Positions 17,881 to 28,937 are shown, numbered from the stretch's first letter. The stretch is 64,000 nucleotides of DNA from CAYOOP01 sp964405685 (GCA_964405685.1 CAYOOP010000008.1:5376-69375); one strand, 5' to 3'. The notes: generated by a model not told the origin, from the letters alone. Numbers and translations: made by a program.

Positions 17881-18774
17881 TTAAGGTACTTCGGCAGGTG
17901 CAGCAGGAGCATTCGCTGGTGTTGCAGGGTCAAACGGCAGTTCTTTGCCGGAGGAATCGTAATATTTTACATCCGCGCCTTTGACTAGGCCGTCCACGTA
18001 GGTTTGCACGCCTTTTTGCTGTACTTCGGCTTGCAGTGCCTCTTTCATTTGTTCAAACGGCGGCACGTTGGCTTTCCGGCGGTCTTCCAGCTTGATAATG
18101 TGCCAGCCGAATTCACTTTTGACCGGCGGGGAGACTTCACCTTTTCTTAAGCGAAATGCCGCGTCGGCAAACTCTGGCACCATTTTGTCTTTGGTAAAAA
18201 AATCGAGGTCGCCGCCTTTGGCCGCCGAGCCCTTATCCACGGATTTTTCTTTGGCAAGCTTCGCAAAATCACCGCCTTTTTGGATTTGTTCGTAGATTTT
18301 TTTCGCCTCGTCTTCCTTGTCCACCAGAATGTGGCGCGCGCGCACCTCTTCCTGATCTTTCATAGACTCTACTTTTTCGGCGTAGGCTTTTTTGAGTGCC
18401 GCTTCGGAGGTCAAGGTTTTGGTTTGTTGCTCGATCAGGTTTTGGATGACGAGCTGTTTTTGCAGGCTTTGCAGGCGTTTTTGCACTTCGGGAGATTTAT
18501 CGACGCCTTGTTTGACCGCTTCTTGGTACAGCAATTTCTCACTCACCATGCCGCGCAGGACATTTTGTTTTACCGAAGCATCAAAGGTGTTGAAGTCGGG
18601 CGGCGTATCGCCAGGGAAGAGGGTGGACCACACTTCCAGCACATCGCCGTAGCGGATTTCGTCCTTACCGACTTTTAAAATCACATAGTCTTTCACGGGT
18701 TTCGTCTGCGCGAATGCGGGGCCAACGAGGAAAGCAAACGCGGAAAAAGCGATGATGAAGCGACGTGGGTGCAT
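17881..18774 (-). CDS. Periplasmic parvulin-type peptidyl-prolyl isomerase
   Basis: A 297-residue protein starting at ATG 18774 behind AAGGAT; the longer frame up to 18930 overlaps secA and is rejected. Residues 1-22 are a signal peptide (RRFIIAFSAFAFLVGPAFAQ). A SurA/PrsA-like N-terminal helical chaperone region is followed by a PPIC parvulin domain at about residues 145-240: RARHILVDKEDEAKKIYEQI, FAKLAKEKSVDKGSAAKGGD and FGWHIIKLEDRR. The C-terminus is Ala/Pro-rich. It likely helps fold outer-membrane or secreted proteins. It is divergent from secA with 103 bp between starts, a fitting pairing of export genes. Confidence 0.9.
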   Translation of the reverse strand: MHPRRFIIAFSAFAFLVGPAFAQTKPVKDYVILKVGKDEIRYGDVLEVWSTLFPGDTPPDFNTFDASVKQNVLRGMVSEKLLYQEAVKQGVDKSPEVQKRLQSLQKQLVIQNLIEQQTKTLTSEAALKKAYAEKVESMKDQEEVRARHILVDKEDEAKKIYEQIQKGGDFAKLAKEKSVDKGSAAKGGDLDFFTKDKMVPEFADAAFRLRKGEVSPPVKSEFGWHIIKLEDRRKANVPPFEQMKEALQAEVQQKGVQTYVDGLVKGADVKYYDSSGKELPFDPATPANAPAAPAEVP

Positions 18775-18877
18775 GGATTTATCCTTCAAAACATGAATGA
18801 GGGGTGGTTTTATGCCATAGAATAGCCGCCATCGCAAGTTGACATTCACGGCCTCACGCACTACATGTTCCCGCCTT

Positions 18878-21544
18878 ATGTTATCTAGCGTTGCAAAAAA
18901 GATTTTTGGCTCGGCGGGCGATCGATTCATCCGCTCCCTTCAACCTACGGTTTCACGCATTAACGCGCTTGAGCCTGAGATTTCGCGTCTGAGCGATGCG
19001 GAATTGGCGAATCAGACCGTCAAATTTCGTGAGCGTATTGCCGCAGGAGAATCGCTGGATAAGTTGTTGCCGGAAGCATTTGCGACGGTTCGTGAGGCCT
19101 CCAAACGCAGCCTAGGCATGCGCCATTTTGATGTGCAGTTGATGGGGGGCATCATCCTGCATCGCGGCATGATTTCTGAGATGAAAACCGGCGAGGGTAA
19201 AACGTTGGTGTGTACGCTAGCCGCCTATTTGAACGCCCTGCCAGGTAAAGGCACGCATGTGGTGACGGTGAACGACTACCTTGCCAAGCGCGATGCGGAG
19301 TGGATGGGGAAACTCTATACATTCCTTGGCCTAACCGTCGGCTGCATTATCAATGATTTGGAAGATGATGAACGCCGCACGCAATATGCGTGCGATATTA
19401 CCTATGCGACCAATAACGAACTCGGGTTCGATTACTTGCGCGATAACATGAAATATACGCGCGATACCATGGTGCACCGACCATTTCACTACGCCATTGT
19501 CGATGAAGTGGATTCCATTTTAATCGACGAAGCGCGCACGCCGCTGATTATCTCCGGCCCGACGGAAGATAATTCTGAGCTGTATTACAAAGTCGATGCA
19601 CTGATCCTGAAGCTTGCGCCGGAAGATTTTGAGAAAGATGAAAAACATAAAAACGTGACGCTGACGGAAGTCGGTGTGAGGCACATGGAAGCCTTGATGG
19701 TGGCTGCCGGGCACATGCAAGAAGGCACCTCGCTATACGACATCGGCAATGTTTCGCTTGTCCACCACGTGAACCAAGCACTGCGCGCGCATGTGACGTT
19801 TACGCGCGATGTGGATTACATTGTGAAAGATTCCAAAGTTATCATCATCGATGAATTTACCGGCCGGATGATGGAAGGCCGGCGTTATAGCGAAGGTTTG
19901 CATCAAGCGCTTGAAGCCAAAGAGGGCGTGCCGGTGCAAAATGAAAATCAGACGCTTGCCTCCATCACCTTCCAAAACTATTTCCGCATGTATCCGAAGC
20001 TTTCGGGCATGACGGGTACGGCGATGACCGAAGCGGGTGAATTCCGCGATATTTACAAGCTGGAAACGATGGAAGTGCCAACCAATGTGGATGTGGCGCG
20101 AATCGATTATGACGATGAAGTGTATCGCACGGCGGAAGAAAAATATGCGGCGGTGATCAAACTTATTCAAGAGTGCAACGCGCGCAAACAGCCGGTGCTC
20201 GTGGGCACCATCAGCATCGAAAAATCAGAGCATCTTTCCAAGCTGCTCAAAAAAGCAAAAATTCCGCACAACGTGTTGAATGCGCGCTATCACGAGCAGG
20301 AAGCATTTATTATTTCGCAAGCGGGCCAACCCGGTGCGGTGACGATTGCCACCAACATGGCCGGCCGCGGTACGGACATCATGCTCGGTGGTAACGCGGG
20401 GATGATGATTAAACAGCAATTCGGTGCGGAACCTGCTGCCGAAAACGCCGCAAAAATTGCAAAATTGCGCGCCGATGTGGCGCACGCGAAAGAAGAAGTC
20501 ATTAATGCAGGTGGCTTGTTCGTGATTGCCACCGAACGCCATGAATCCCGCCGGATTGACAACCAATTGCGTGGCCGCTCGGGCCGCCAAGGTGACCCTG
20601 GGGCATCGAAATTTTTCATTTCGCTCGAAGACGATTTGATGCGCATTTTTGGCGCGACAGAAATGATTTCGAAGTTGATGGGCAAGAGTTTTGAGCCAGG
20701 CGAGGCCATCATCCATCCGCTGATGACACGCACGATGGAGCGCGCGCAGAAAAAAGTGGAAGCGCGCAACTACGAAATCCGCAAACACCTGCTGAAGTTT
20801 GATGACGTGATGAACGATCAGCGCAAAGTCATCTTCGAACAACGTATTGATTTGATGGAATCTACCGATGTTTCAGAAACCGTGAAAAACATGCGCGATC
20901 AAGTGGTGGAAGATTTGATCGCTACCCACATTCCCGCCAAAGCCTACGCAGAAGCCTGGGATGCAGACGGACTACAGAAAGAGGTATTCCGCATATTTGG
21001 GCTGCATGTATCGGCCGCGGAATGGGCAAAAGAAGAAGGCATCGCGGACGATGAAATGCGCGAGCGTCTGGCGAAAATTATCGACGAGCACATGATACAA
21101 AAAGAAGTGCAATTCGGGCACGAACTCATGCGCATGGCTGAAAAGCGCGTGCTCCTTACCACGCTTGACCATATCTGGAAAGACCATTTGCTCTCGCTCG
21201 ACCACTTGCGTCATGGCATTAGTTTGCGTGCTTATGGTCAGCGTGATCCGCTAAATGAATACAAACAAGAGGCCTTTGGCCTGTTTGAACGCATGCTGAA
21301 CTATTTGCGTGAATTGGTGACGGATCGCATGTCGCACATCGCCATTAGCGTCGAAACGCCTATGCCGGCGGCCCCTACCCGCCGCATGCAAGAAAGCCGT
21401 GTAGACCCGGCGATGGCAGGGAGTGAGAACGTTATCCCTTTGAATAGCCCCAATACTTACGAAGGCCAACGCGTTGGCCGCAACGACCCCTGCCCCTGCG
21501 GCTCCGGCAAGAAATTCAAGCATTGCCACGGGCAGCTTAGTTAA
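18878..21544 (+). CDS. secA: Protein translocase ATPase SecA
   Basis: An 888-residue protein from ATG 18878 ([12 protein letters not shown]); the upstream ATG at 18839 gives a 13-residue extension that homologues lack. SecA drives preproteins through SecYEG with ATP. Walker A is [11 protein letters not shown] (about residues 103-113); Walker B is [31 protein letters not shown] and [17 protein letters not shown] are the second nucleotide-binding domain. The C-terminus [17 protein letters not shown] is the zinc-binding SecB-interaction motif with three Cys and one His. The parvulin gene lies divergently, and the gene of the next protein begins 62 bp after the stop. Confidence 0.98.
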   Translation: MLSSVAKKIFGSAGDRFIRSLQPTVSRINALEPEISRLSDAELANQTVKFRERIAAGESLDKLLPEAFATVREASKRSLGMRHFDVQLMGGIILHRGMISEMKTGEGKTLVCTLAAYLNALPGKGTHVVTVNDYLAKRDAEWMGKLYTFLGLTVGCIINDLEDDERRTQYACDITYATNNELGFDYLRDNMKYTRDTMVHRPFHYAIVDEVDSILIDEARTPLIISGPTEDNSELYYKVDALILKLAPEDFEKDEKHKNVTLTEVGVRHMEALMVAAGHMQEGTSLYDIGNVSLVHHVNQALRAHVTFTRDVDYIVKDSKVIIIDEFTGRMMEGRRYSEGLHQALEAKEGVPVQNENQTLASITFQNYFRMYPKLSGMTGTAMTEAGEFRDIYKLETMEVPTNVDVARIDYDDEVYRTAEEKYAAVIKLIQECNARKQPVLVGTISIEKSEHLSKLLKKAKIPHNVLNARYHEQEAFIISQAGQPGAVTIATNMAGRGTDIMLGGNAGMMIKQQFGAEPAAENAAKIAKLRADVAHAKEEVINAGGLFVIATERHESRRIDNQLRGRSGRQGDPGASKFFISLEDDLMRIFGATEMISKLMGKSFEPGEAIIHPLMTRTMERAQKKVEARNYEIRKHLLKFDDVMNDQRKVIFEQRIDLMESTDVSETVKNMRDQVVEDLIATHIPAKAYAEAWDADGLQKEVFRIFGLHVSAAEWAKEEGIADDEMRERLAKIIDEHMIQKEVQFGHELMRMAEKRVLLTTLDHIWKDHLLSLDHLRHGISLRAYGQRDPLNEYKQEAFGLFERMLNYLRELVTDRMSHIAISVETPMPAAPTRRMQESRVDPAMAGSENVIPLNSPNTYEGQRVGRNDPCPCGSGKKFKHCHGQLS

Positions 21545-21606
21545 TTACTGTTTACTTTTAGAATTGATGTGCTATATTCATCACTAATTTCATACAGGAG
21601 AGCTAT

Positions 21607-22125
21607 ATGTCCATAGAATCGAAGATTATCCAAGCTGTAAAGACTGGTGATGCTAAGTTTATTCTCGCGTTGCCGGATGATATAGATTTGAATTTGATTC
21701 GAGATAATCAAGGACATCCCTTACTCCATCTCGGAGTGCTACATCGCCAACCTGAAGCTCTCGATGCACTTTTAAGAAATGGTATGGGTCAAAACCCAGA
21801 CCTATTAGATGATGACAACGCCTCGGCTCTAGGAATGGCTGCAGAACTGGCAACATGTTCATATTTAAGTTCAAGAAAAGATCCTAAAGTTTTAGGTGAT
21901 TATAGTACCATGGTTCGCATTATTAGAATCTTAGGAAATGCAGGCGCAGACCCGTTCTTGTCCCCTGAGGGCCAATCCTCTCCATTAGAGTGGTCAAGAA
22001 GTGGTTTAGAAAAGGGAGAGGATAACCCGGTTGAAGCGCTCCTGCTTGAATACTCGGGAAACCAAGGAAAATGGCAAAAGGCTAGAGATACTCGCGTATC
22101 CGAACCAGCGCTTGCCACTCGCTAG
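21607..22125 (+). CDS. Small ankyrin-repeat-like protein
   Basis: A 172-residue protein with a good start (GGAGAGCT before ATG 21607). Residues 30-120 look like two or three degenerate ankyrin repeats: NQGHPLLHLGVLHRQPEALDALLRNG, then DDDNASALGMAAELA, and after a spacer GADPFLSPEGQSSPLEWS. No signal peptide or membrane segment. The base composition is AT-richer than secA before it, which suggests a younger gene. Its TAG stop codon is part of the CTAG into which a MITE has inserted; since IS630-type insertion into CTAG duplicates only TA, the stop existed before the insertion and the protein was not truncated by it. Partner unknown. Confidence 0.65.
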   Translation: MSIESKIIQAVKTGDAKFILALPDDIDLNLIRDNQGHPLLHLGVLHRQPEALDALLRNGMGQNPDLLDDDNASALGMAAELATCSYLSSRKDPKVLGDYSTMVRIIRILGNAGADPFLSPEGQSSPLEWSRSGLEKGEDNPVEALLLEYSGNQGKWQKARDTRVSEPALATR

Positions 22126-22290
22126 TGTAGTGTCTCGTGCAGCACTTTACAGCCCCCTCCCCCACAGGGGGAGGGTTGGGGAGGGGGCATCCACGCGAGA
22201 ATATTGGAATCAACCTATCTTCCTCCCAAGTCAGCCCCCCTCCTAACCTCCCCCCTGCGGGGGGAGGAACTGCGAGAGACGCTACACTAG
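22122..22290 (+). mobile_element. MITE copy 1 (IS630-type, non-autonomous)
   Basis: A 169-bp block bounded by CTAG at both ends and repeated in opposite orientation at 57336-57504; the copies differ at only one base (ACA versus ATA in the first G/C hairpin loop). The terminal inverted repeats are GTGTAGTGTCTCGTGCAG and, read from the other end, GTGTAGCGTCTCTCGCAG (15 of 18 match). The layout C-TA-element-TA-G is what insertion into CTAG with TA duplication leaves, the known habit of IS630. It has no open frame of its own. Internally it carries strong C/G hairpins (CCCTCCCCC...GGGGGAGGG and CCTCCCCCC...GGGGGGAGG). It lies between the ankyrin-like gene and leuA. Confidence 0.88.
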
Positions 22291-22345
22291 TTTCCCTAAA
22301 AACTCCTTGCTAGCAATCGTATAGGCACTGTAGAATCCCGCGCCT

Positions 22346-23884
22346 ATGACCGATCAGATCATTATTTTTGATACGACGTTGCGTGACGGGGAGCAATCAC
22401 CAGGCATGTCTATGAACTTGGCGGAAAAGCTGCTCGTCGCCGATCAGCTGGATGCCATGGGTGTAGATGTGATTGAGGCCGGGTTTGCGATGGCGAGCAA
22501 CGGTGATTTTGAAGCGGTGCATGCGATTGCCAAACAAATCAAAAACGCGGTAGTGTGTTCGCTTGCACGGGCGAAGACGGCGGATATCGAGCGAGCGGGC
22601 GAAGCGCTGAAACCAGCCAAGCGCTCGCGGATTCACACATTTATGTCGACCAGCGAGATCCATCTGCAATACCAATACCGCATCGATCAGGCGGAATGTT
22701 TGAAGATGATTGAAGCGAGCGTGAAGCTCGCACGGAAATTTACCGACAATGTGGAATGGAGCGCGATGGATGCAACGCGTACGGAAAAGGAATTTTTGGC
22801 GCGTGCGGTGGAACTCGCTATCAATTGCGGCGCTACTACGGTTAACATCCCGGACACCGTGGGATATGCGACCCCGGAAGACTATGGGAAGCTCATCCAT
22901 TACTTGAAGAGTAACGTTAAAAACATTGATAAGGCGATTATCTCCACCCACTGTCAGAATGATTTGGGGTTGGCGACTGCGAACTCGCTTGCGGGCGTGC
23001 TCAATGGTGCGCGGCAGATCGAATGCACCATCAACGGCATCGGCGAACGTGCGGGCAATGCGTCGCTTGAGGAAGTGGTGATGGCGATTAAAACGCGCAA
23101 GGATCTCTTTCCTTTCACAGTAAATGTCGACTCGACACATCTGACGCGCGCATCGAAACTAGTGCAGAATATTACTGGCGCGGTGGTGCAAGTAAACAAG
23201 GCGATTGTGGGTGCCAATGCGTTTGCGCATGAATCTGGCATTCACCAGGATGGCGTGTTGAAACACGCGAGCACCTATGAAATCATGACGCCGGAATCGG
23301 TTGGTTTGACCGAATCCAATCTTGTGCTCGGAAAACATTCTGGTCGTGCAGCATTTCGCGACAAAGTCACCGCGCTTGGATTTAACGTGGGCGATAATGC
23401 ATTTGAAGAAGCGTTTCACCGTTTCAAAGAATTGGCTGATCGCAAAAAAGAAATTTTCGACGAGGATATTGTTTCGCTCCTGGATTCCGGCACGGGTGCC
23501 ACTGACAAAGTGCACTTCGTGCGCATGGGCGTACACTGCGGTTCCGAAGGCCCGCAGGAAGCTCTGGTAACGCTTTCGGTCGATGGCCAGGCGCGCACCG
23601 TAACCGCAACGGGCAATGGCCCGATCGATGCGACGTTTAATGCCGTCAAAGCGCTTGTGCCGCATGAGGCGACGTTGAAATTGTATCAAGTAAACGCACT
23701 AACGACCGGTACGGATGCACAAGGCGAAGTGACCGTGCGGCTTGCCTCGCCGGACGGCAAAATAGTCAGCGGCCACGGCACGCATATCGACACGGTAGTG
23801 GCCTCGGCTATGGCGTATGTGAATGCGCTTAATAAATTGTTGAAGCTTCAAAGTAGCACTAAACTCGATTTGCTTTCGAGCTAG
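22346..23884 (+). CDS. leuA: 2-isopropylmalate synthase
   Basis: A 512-residue enzyme that condenses acetyl-CoA and 2-ketoisovalerate, the first step of leucine synthesis. IIFDTTLRDGEQSPGMSMN (residues 5-23) is the DRE-TIM metallolyase signature. HCQNDLGLATANSLAG holds metal-binding His-x-Asn elements, and NGIGERAGNASLEEVVM follows. The C-terminal LeuA dimer/allosteric domain (about 390-500) has GHGTHIDTVVASAMAYVNALN, so leucine feedback is expected. The start ATG 22346 is 55 bp past the MITE end; whatever leader or attenuator existed upstream may have been displaced by the MITE. The next gene begins 3 bp after the stop. Confidence 0.96.
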   Translation: MTDQIIIFDTTLRDGEQSPGMSMNLAEKLLVADQLDAMGVDVIEAGFAMASNGDFEAVHAIAKQIKNAVVCSLARAKTADIERAGEALKPAKRSRIHTFMSTSEIHLQYQYRIDQAECLKMIEASVKLARKFTDNVEWSAMDATRTEKEFLARAVELAINCGATTVNIPDTVGYATPEDYGKLIHYLKSNVKNIDKAIISTHCQNDLGLATANSLAGVLNGARQIECTINGIGERAGNASLEEVVMAIKTRKDLFPFTVNVDSTHLTRASKLVQNITGAVVQVNKAIVGANAFAHESGIHQDGVLKHASTYEIMTPESVGLTESNLVLGKHSGRAAFRDKVTALGFNVGDNAFEEAFHRFKELADRKKEIFDEDIVSLLDSGTGATDKVHFVRMGVHCGSEGPQEALVTLSVDGQARTVTATGNGPIDATFNAVKALVPHEATLKLYQVNALTTGTDAQGEVTVRLASPDGKIVSGHGTHIDTVVASAMAYVNALNKLLKLQSSTKLDLLSS

Positions 23885-23886
23885 CT

Positions 23887-24486
23887 ATGCCCAATTTACT
23901 TACCGGCAAACCTATACCATCTAATGAACCTAAGCCGTTGCCGATGGATCGCGATTATCAACTACGTGGCTTGAGGGCGCTGGTGGGTGGCGGCTATGAC
24001 ATTGAGCTGACGACCTATAAAGATCGTCCTGTATTCGAAATTATTCCCATTTTTACAGATGACCGTATCGTTGACCGCACTGAAAGAAAATCGCTGAAAC
24101 ATTTGGCATGGGTGCTCAATGAAGCCTCAGGCAAGGATCTGTTTACACCTCACCAAGTTCGCCGATCTACTAGCATTTTAGTTCGGCCAGAAAACGTTGC
24201 GCAGCTTTTACTTAGCCAGAATTTGGATGGGGTGAAGGCTATTTTTGCAAATCCCTACCCTGTTTGCATGCAAGAGCGCGGAATAGTGGCTGCGCTTAAG
24301 CGTGGTGGAGCGACCCTTAGAAGCTGGTCTGGTAATAATGTTCCTGTCCTTCCTCAACTTCCAGCGCATGAACCAACCGTACTGGATATGTCCCACCCTG
24401 CGGATAGCACCCGCGTCGGGCGTTCTTTTGCAAATAGCCTTCGGGAGCAAGGAAAAATAGCGACCGATATTTCAGCAGCGCGTTGA
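23887..24486 (+). CDS. Hypothetical protein, 199 aa
   Basis: I do not recognise this protein. It begins 3 bp after the leuA stop, so it is probably co-transcribed. The protein is soluble, basic to neutral, with no signal peptide. The first 70 residues could form a mixed alpha/beta domain (GLRALVGGGYDIELTTYKDRPVFEIIPIF); the last 60 residues are Pro/Ser/Arg-rich and probably disordered. No catalytic motif is evident. A role in leucine synthesis should not be inferred from position alone. Confidence 0.6.
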   Translation: MPNLLTGKPIPSNEPKPLPMDRDYQLRGLRALVGGGYDIELTTYKDRPVFEIIPIFTDDRIVDRTERKSLKHLAWVLNEASGKDLFTPHQVRRSTSILVRPENVAQLLLSQNLDGVKAIFANPYPVCMQERGIVAALKRGGATLRSWSGNNVPVLPQLPAHEPTVLDMSHPADSTRVGRSFANSLREQGKIATDISAAR

Positions 24487-24551
24487 ATAATAATACTAAA
24501 ATACCGCGCACATCAACGCTTGACGCGCTTTCGCAATCGTAGTGTAACTAG

Positions 24552-25631
<1,080 letters not shown>

Positions 25632-25656
25632 TACCAAAGTAACGAAGTTTCATGAC

Positions 25657-25770
25657 ATTGTCGTCCCGACGAAAGTCGGGATCCAGTGCGCGGAGTCTTC
25701 CGCGCAAGAAGATGTTTTTCGGCGCAGACGCGCCTTTGCTGGATTCCGGCGTTCGCCGGAATGACGGTAT
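25657..25770. repeat. Palindromic repeat between convergent mreB and a regulator gene
   Basis: The left arm has GTCGTCCCGACGAAAGTCGG and the right arm GGATTCCGGCGTTCGCCGG followed by AATGACGG. It has the same general plan as the repeats at 14155 and 28849 (GTC-TCCCG ... CGGGA-ATGAC outer ends, hairpins in each arm) but a longer centre. Again it fills the gap between two gene ends pointing at each other. Confidence 0.75.
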
Positions 25771-25789
25771 GCAACAGTTCATGTTTCAA

Positions 25790-26431
25790 TTACGCCTTCA
25801 CGACGCGGCTTATTTCCGGGAGCGATTCCACATCGATTTTGCGGTAGAGTGTTGACCGGCCGATGCCGAGCGCGCGGGATGCTTTCGATACATGCCCATC
25901 GAAATAGGCAATCGTCGCGCGGATAATTTCCTGCTCTAAATGGTAGAATCTTTTGATCTGCCCATTGCTGCTGAGCAGGCTGATCACCAGGTTACCCACA
26001 GGAATGCGAGAACTTATCGATGGCCGCTCACCCGTATTAAGCGCACTACGCAACCGCACCAGTTCGCTCAAATTGCGCAAGACTAATGACATACGCTTTG
26101 GCGTGAGCGGCTTGGTGAGCACATCATCCGCACCAGCATTAACGGCAGCTATTTCTCCTTCATCATCCCCAAATGGCAGCAGCACCACTACGGCCGATTC
26201 AGTGTACGCCATATGCAGCCGCGCGATGTATTGCGCAATCGAAGGACTAAACGAATCATTGATATCTAGCACGATGATCGAGGGCGTGGTAAGCGCGGGC
26301 AGCGGCATTATCGCTGAAGTTTCGGTGGAAAGTTCCAGCACCCTAAGCGGCGCAGGTGTTTGTGTGGAGAAGGATTGCTCCAAATGTTTCATTCTCGCCT
26401 GGTTGTCCCCAATAAGTACAATAGGTAGCAT
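25790..26431 (-). CDS. Response-regulator-like protein with C-terminal Fis-type helix-turn-helix
   Basis: A 213-residue protein starting at ATG 26431 (MLPIVLIGDNQ); the open frame extends to 26473 but homology to a receiver-like fold begins here. Residues 3-120 resemble a receiver domain: IVLIGDN at the acidic cluster, SIIVLDINDSFSP at the phosphorylation site, VLTKPLTPKRM with the conserved Lys. Only one Asp is found in the first strand loop, so phosphorylation may be altered. Residues 165-213 form a Fis-type HTH (EIIRATIAYFDGHVSKASRALGIG, RSTLYRKI). There is no AAA+ domain, so it is not a sigma-54 activator. Targets unknown. Confidence 0.8.
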   Translation of the reverse strand: MLPIVLIGDNQARMKHLEQSFSTQTPAPLRVLELSTETSAIMPLPALTTPSIIVLDINDSFSPSIAQYIARLHMAYTESAVVVLLPFGDDEGEIAAVNAGADDVLTKPLTPKRMSLVLRNLSELVRLRSALNTGERPSISSRIPVGNLVISLLSSNGQIKRFYHLEQEIIRATIAYFDGHVSKASRALGIGRSTLYRKIDVESLPEISRVVKA

Positions 26432-26591
26432 AGAAATTCCTCTGTTTACTGTTGCATTCCAGCCGATTGCCAAAATGCAATCTTCGGTTGCATGATCTAT
26501 ATTTATACAACTATTTGGTTTGGCGCAAGTATAAAATACAATTTTTTAGATGGGCATCACTTTTTTAATAAACTCGTGGTAGGATTGCCTC

Positions 26592-27083
26592 ATGAAAACG
26601 CGTTGCTCGGCCTTAGTTGTTATCTTGCTGGTTGGATGTTCGGAGACGACCCGTACGCAACGCGATTACGCCACCTCACGCGACGATTGCCGCGAATATT
26701 CAGAAGCGCGTCGCGGATTGCCTCTAAATGGTGGGGAAAAAGATGAGAAAACCAAACTACTCGCATTGTTTGCCGATTGCATGAACAAACGCGGTTGGGC
26801 TGTAAGTGCACCGGGCAATGAAAAACCTGCTGCTGAAACACCGAAAGCAGAAAAGCCCGTTGCAGGAAAACCCGGTGTGATTAGCTATTACGTACCGCCC
26901 ATGCCGATGGCGCAAGGTGCTAATTTTGGTACCGACCGCGCTTCTGCTTGCGCCTATGCACGCCATGCCAGAAATCATTCTACGCTTGCCCGCGAAGTTG
27001 CGCGTGATTGCGACAACGAGTGCAACAACGCATCGACCGTGGGTTGGTCTGATGCGTGCCCCAAAGCAGTCAAAAAATACTAA
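26592..27083 (+). CDS. Putative lipoprotein, 163 aa
   Basis: The N-terminus MKTRCSALVVILLVGCSE has a short signal with lipobox LVGC, so Cys16 is probably lipidated. The mature protein has paired Cys residues (DDCREY, FADCMNKRGW, SACAYARHAR, RDCDNECNNA, DACPKA), which suggests disulfides in the periplasm. A Lys/Pro/Ala/Glu-rich linker covers about residues 75-95. I do not recognise the fold. The upstream region has an AT-rich run ending in GTATAAAATACA (26528-26540), which could hold a -10 element. A hairpin at 27139-27171 follows. Confidence 0.7.
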   Translation: MKTRCSALVVILLVGCSETTRTQRDYATSRDDCREYSEARRGLPLNGGEKDEKTKLLALFADCMNKRGWAVSAPGNEKPAAETPKAEKPVAGKPGVISYYVPPMPMAQGANFGTDRASACAYARHARNHSTLAREVARDCDNECNNASTVGWSDACPKAVKKY

Positions 27084-27138
27084 ACCACCTCATCCTGCTG
27101 AACCAAAAGGGTTCGAGCATGATCTCATAAATAGAGAG

Positions 27139-27171
27139 ATTCTGCTCCATTGCTAACGCAATGAGCAGAAT
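27139..27171. terminator. Hairpin between convergent lipoprotein and corA genes
   Basis: The arms ATTCTGCTC-CATTG and CAATG-AGCAGAAT pair over 13 bp with one bulged C and a 6-nt loop (CTAACG). It lies 4 bp before the corA stop and about 55 bp after the lipoprotein stop, so it may end both transcripts. No clear U-run follows on either strand, so it may be a repeat rather than a true intrinsic terminator. Confidence 0.55.
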
Positions 27172-27175
27172 GACA

Positions 27176-28333
27176 TCACATACTGTCGTCCGGTTTGCGG
27201 CGTTTTAATGGCCAGCCGGTGGCGATCCATCCCATGCGGTTAAAGAGCACCAAAATACCAAACGCGATGATGAGCATAAACCCGATCGCAAAACCAAACC
27301 CATAGTGCCAGGAATAGGACGGCACGGGGTTTTCAAAGTTCATGCCGTAAATGCTTGCGATTAAGGTGAGCGGAATAAACATCGCCGATAGCATAGTGAG
27401 CACTTTCACCACTTCGTTGGTTTTATGGCCTTCATACGCCAGATAGGTATTGAGTAGGCCCGTTGCCGTATCGCGGTAGAACTGCGAAAGCTCGTTGGCT
27501 TGCACGCTGTGGTCGTAGCAATCTTTGAAGAAATTGCGGGTAGATTTAGTAATCAGCGGGCTATCTTCGCGCATCAGCATGCCGACGATATCGCTGATTG
27601 GCCACACGGTGCGGTGGAGTAACAACAGATCGTTTTTCGAATTGTGGATTTGTTGGATCACATCGGTGTCGCCGCCCATGGCGCGCTTGTCACTGCCCCG
27701 TGTAAAGATACGGTCTTCAATCGCAGTCAGGTGATGGTTGACCTGATCTAAGATCGGGAAATAGCGGTCGATCACTTCATCCAAAATGGCATAGTAAAGA
27801 TAGTCTGGGCCGGAGAAACGGATTTTACCGGTGCCGCGGCGGATGCGATCGCGCACTTGTTCGAAATGGTGGTTAGGGTTTTCCTGAAATAAAATCACCA
27901 CGTTTTTCTTGAGGAACATGGAGACTTGATCGCTCTCGAAATGATCGTTTAGGCGTGCGCCTTTGACGATGGTAAATACATAGGTATCGTAAAACTCGAC
28001 TTTCGGGCGGTGGCCGATATCGAGCACGTCCTCCAGCGAGAGGCGATCCAGCGCGAACATATTGCCGAGACGCTCGATCAATTCAATATTGGCAAGGCCG
28101 GTGACATGCACCCACACGATAGGCCAATTCTGGGTTAGATATTCAATATCCTTCAAATCCTGCACGTCGCGTTGTTCGACAAACCCTTCAGGCCCGAAAG
28201 CAACGAGCGACAGCGTGGTCGGCAAGTGCATGGGGTTCGCGCGCAATTCGCCGGGAGCAGAGCCGGGGTTCGCACGCGAAAGTCCAGGCGAAATACGGCG
28301 CTTCTTTAGCAGGCGTTTGGCGGGGCGAATCAT
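27176..28333 (-). CDS. corA: CorA-family magnesium/divalent metal ion transporter
   Basis: A 385-residue protein. A large N-terminal cytoplasmic domain (to about residue 315) is followed by two membrane helices at the C-terminus. The loop between them has SIYGMNFENP, with the invariant GMN that forms the Mg2+ selectivity filter of CorA channels. LTMLSAMFIPLTLIASIYGMN is the pore helix (first part LTMLSAMFIPLTLIA). The first 35 residues (Arg/Pro-rich) may be non-coding: alternative starts lie downstream, such as the ATG encoding MHLPTTLSL. The gene stands alone. Confidence 0.93.
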   Translation of the reverse strand: MIRPAKRLLKKRRISPGLSRANPGSAPGELRANPMHLPTTLSLVAFGPEGFVEQRDVQDLKDIEYLTQNWPIVWVHVTGLANIELIERLGNMFALDRLSLEDVLDIGHRPKVEFYDTYVFTIVKGARLNDHFESDQVSMFLKKNVVILFQENPNHHFEQVRDRIRRGTGKIRFSGPDYLYYAILDEVIDRYFPILDQVNHHLTAIEDRIFTRGSDKRAMGGDTDVIQQIHNSKNDLLLLHRTVWPISDIVGMLMREDSPLITKSTRNFFKDCYDHSVQANELSQFYRDTATGLLNTYLAYEGHKTNEVVKVLTMLSAMFIPLTLIASIYGMNFENPVPSYSWHYGFGFAIGFMLIIAFGILVLFNRMGWIATGWPLKRRKPDDSM

Positions 28334-28419
28334 AGGAACCTAACCGCTGGACGGGAGTGAATAAATTATGGTAGACCGTCTACTCCTAAGATTTGATTAA
28401 TCAAGATAAAAAAGACACC

Positions 28420-28848
28420 ATGAAAATCACCTGCACCCGCTCCCTCGCTTTCGACGCCGGCCACCGCGTGATGCTGCATGAAAGCAAGTGCAAATATCTG
28501 CACGGCCACCGCTATACCGTGGAAGCTACATTTGGAGCTGAGCAAGGTCTAGACAACATCGGCCGCGTGGTTGATTTTGGGGCTGTGAAGCACAAACTCG
28601 GTACCTGGCTGGATGAAAACTGGGACCACACCGTGATTTTATGGGATAAGGACAAAACCCTGGGTGAACAAATCGCCGGGTCGACGGGGCAAAAAATCTA
28701 TTATCTGCCTTTTAACCCCACGGCCGAAAATCTGGCGGCTTATTTGCTTTCAAATACCTGCCCCAAACTGTTTGGTGGCAGCGACCTTAAGTGCGTTCAC
28801 ATCCGCATCTACGAAACCCCGAATTGTTTTGCCGAAGCATCCATTTAA
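28420..28848 (+). CDS. queD: 6-carboxytetrahydropterin synthase (QueD/PTPS family)
   Basis: A 142-residue protein from ATG 28420 (MKITCTRSLAFDAGHR). The zinc ligands are His in FDAGHR and two His in LHGHRYTVE. The catalytic Cys is in ESKCKYLHGH, and a Glu in RIYETPN near the end completes the family pattern. QueD converts dihydroneopterin triphosphate to 6-carboxytetrahydropterin, the first committed step of queuosine synthesis. No other que genes are in the window, so a pterin role cannot be fully excluded, but bacteria of this type usually use it for queuosine. A palindromic repeat follows directly. Confidence 0.9.
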   Translation: MKITCTRSLAFDAGHRVMLHESKCKYLHGHRYTVEATFGAEQGLDNIGRVVDFGAVKHKLGTWLDENWDHTVILWDKDKTLGEQIAGSTGQKIYYLPFNPTAENLAAYLLSNTCPKLFGGSDLKCVHIRIYETPNCFAEASI

Positions 28849-28937
28849 CGTCATTCCCGCGAAGGCGGGGATCTATTCGCCAAAGAATCAATTATAGTTA
28901 TTATTGCGAGTGGATCCCCGCCTTCGCGGGAATGACG
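28849..28937. repeat. Long palindromic repeat between convergent queD and pdxH
   Basis: The arms are CGTCATTCCCGCGAAGGCGG and the mirror CCGCCTTCGCGGGAATGACG, separated by about 49 bp of AT-rich sequence. It starts at the base after the queD stop and ends one base before the pdxH stop. It is the best-conserved relative of the repeat at 14155-14242. Confidence 0.88.

Noticed and set aside
21607..22125. Ankyrin-like gene truncated by the MITE
   Set aside because: The TAG stop is part of the original CTAG target, which would have been present before insertion.
22141..22280. C/G-rich repeats as CRISPR or as rRNA-like structures
   Set aside because: They are single hairpins inside a MITE with terminal inverted repeats, not spaced direct repeats.
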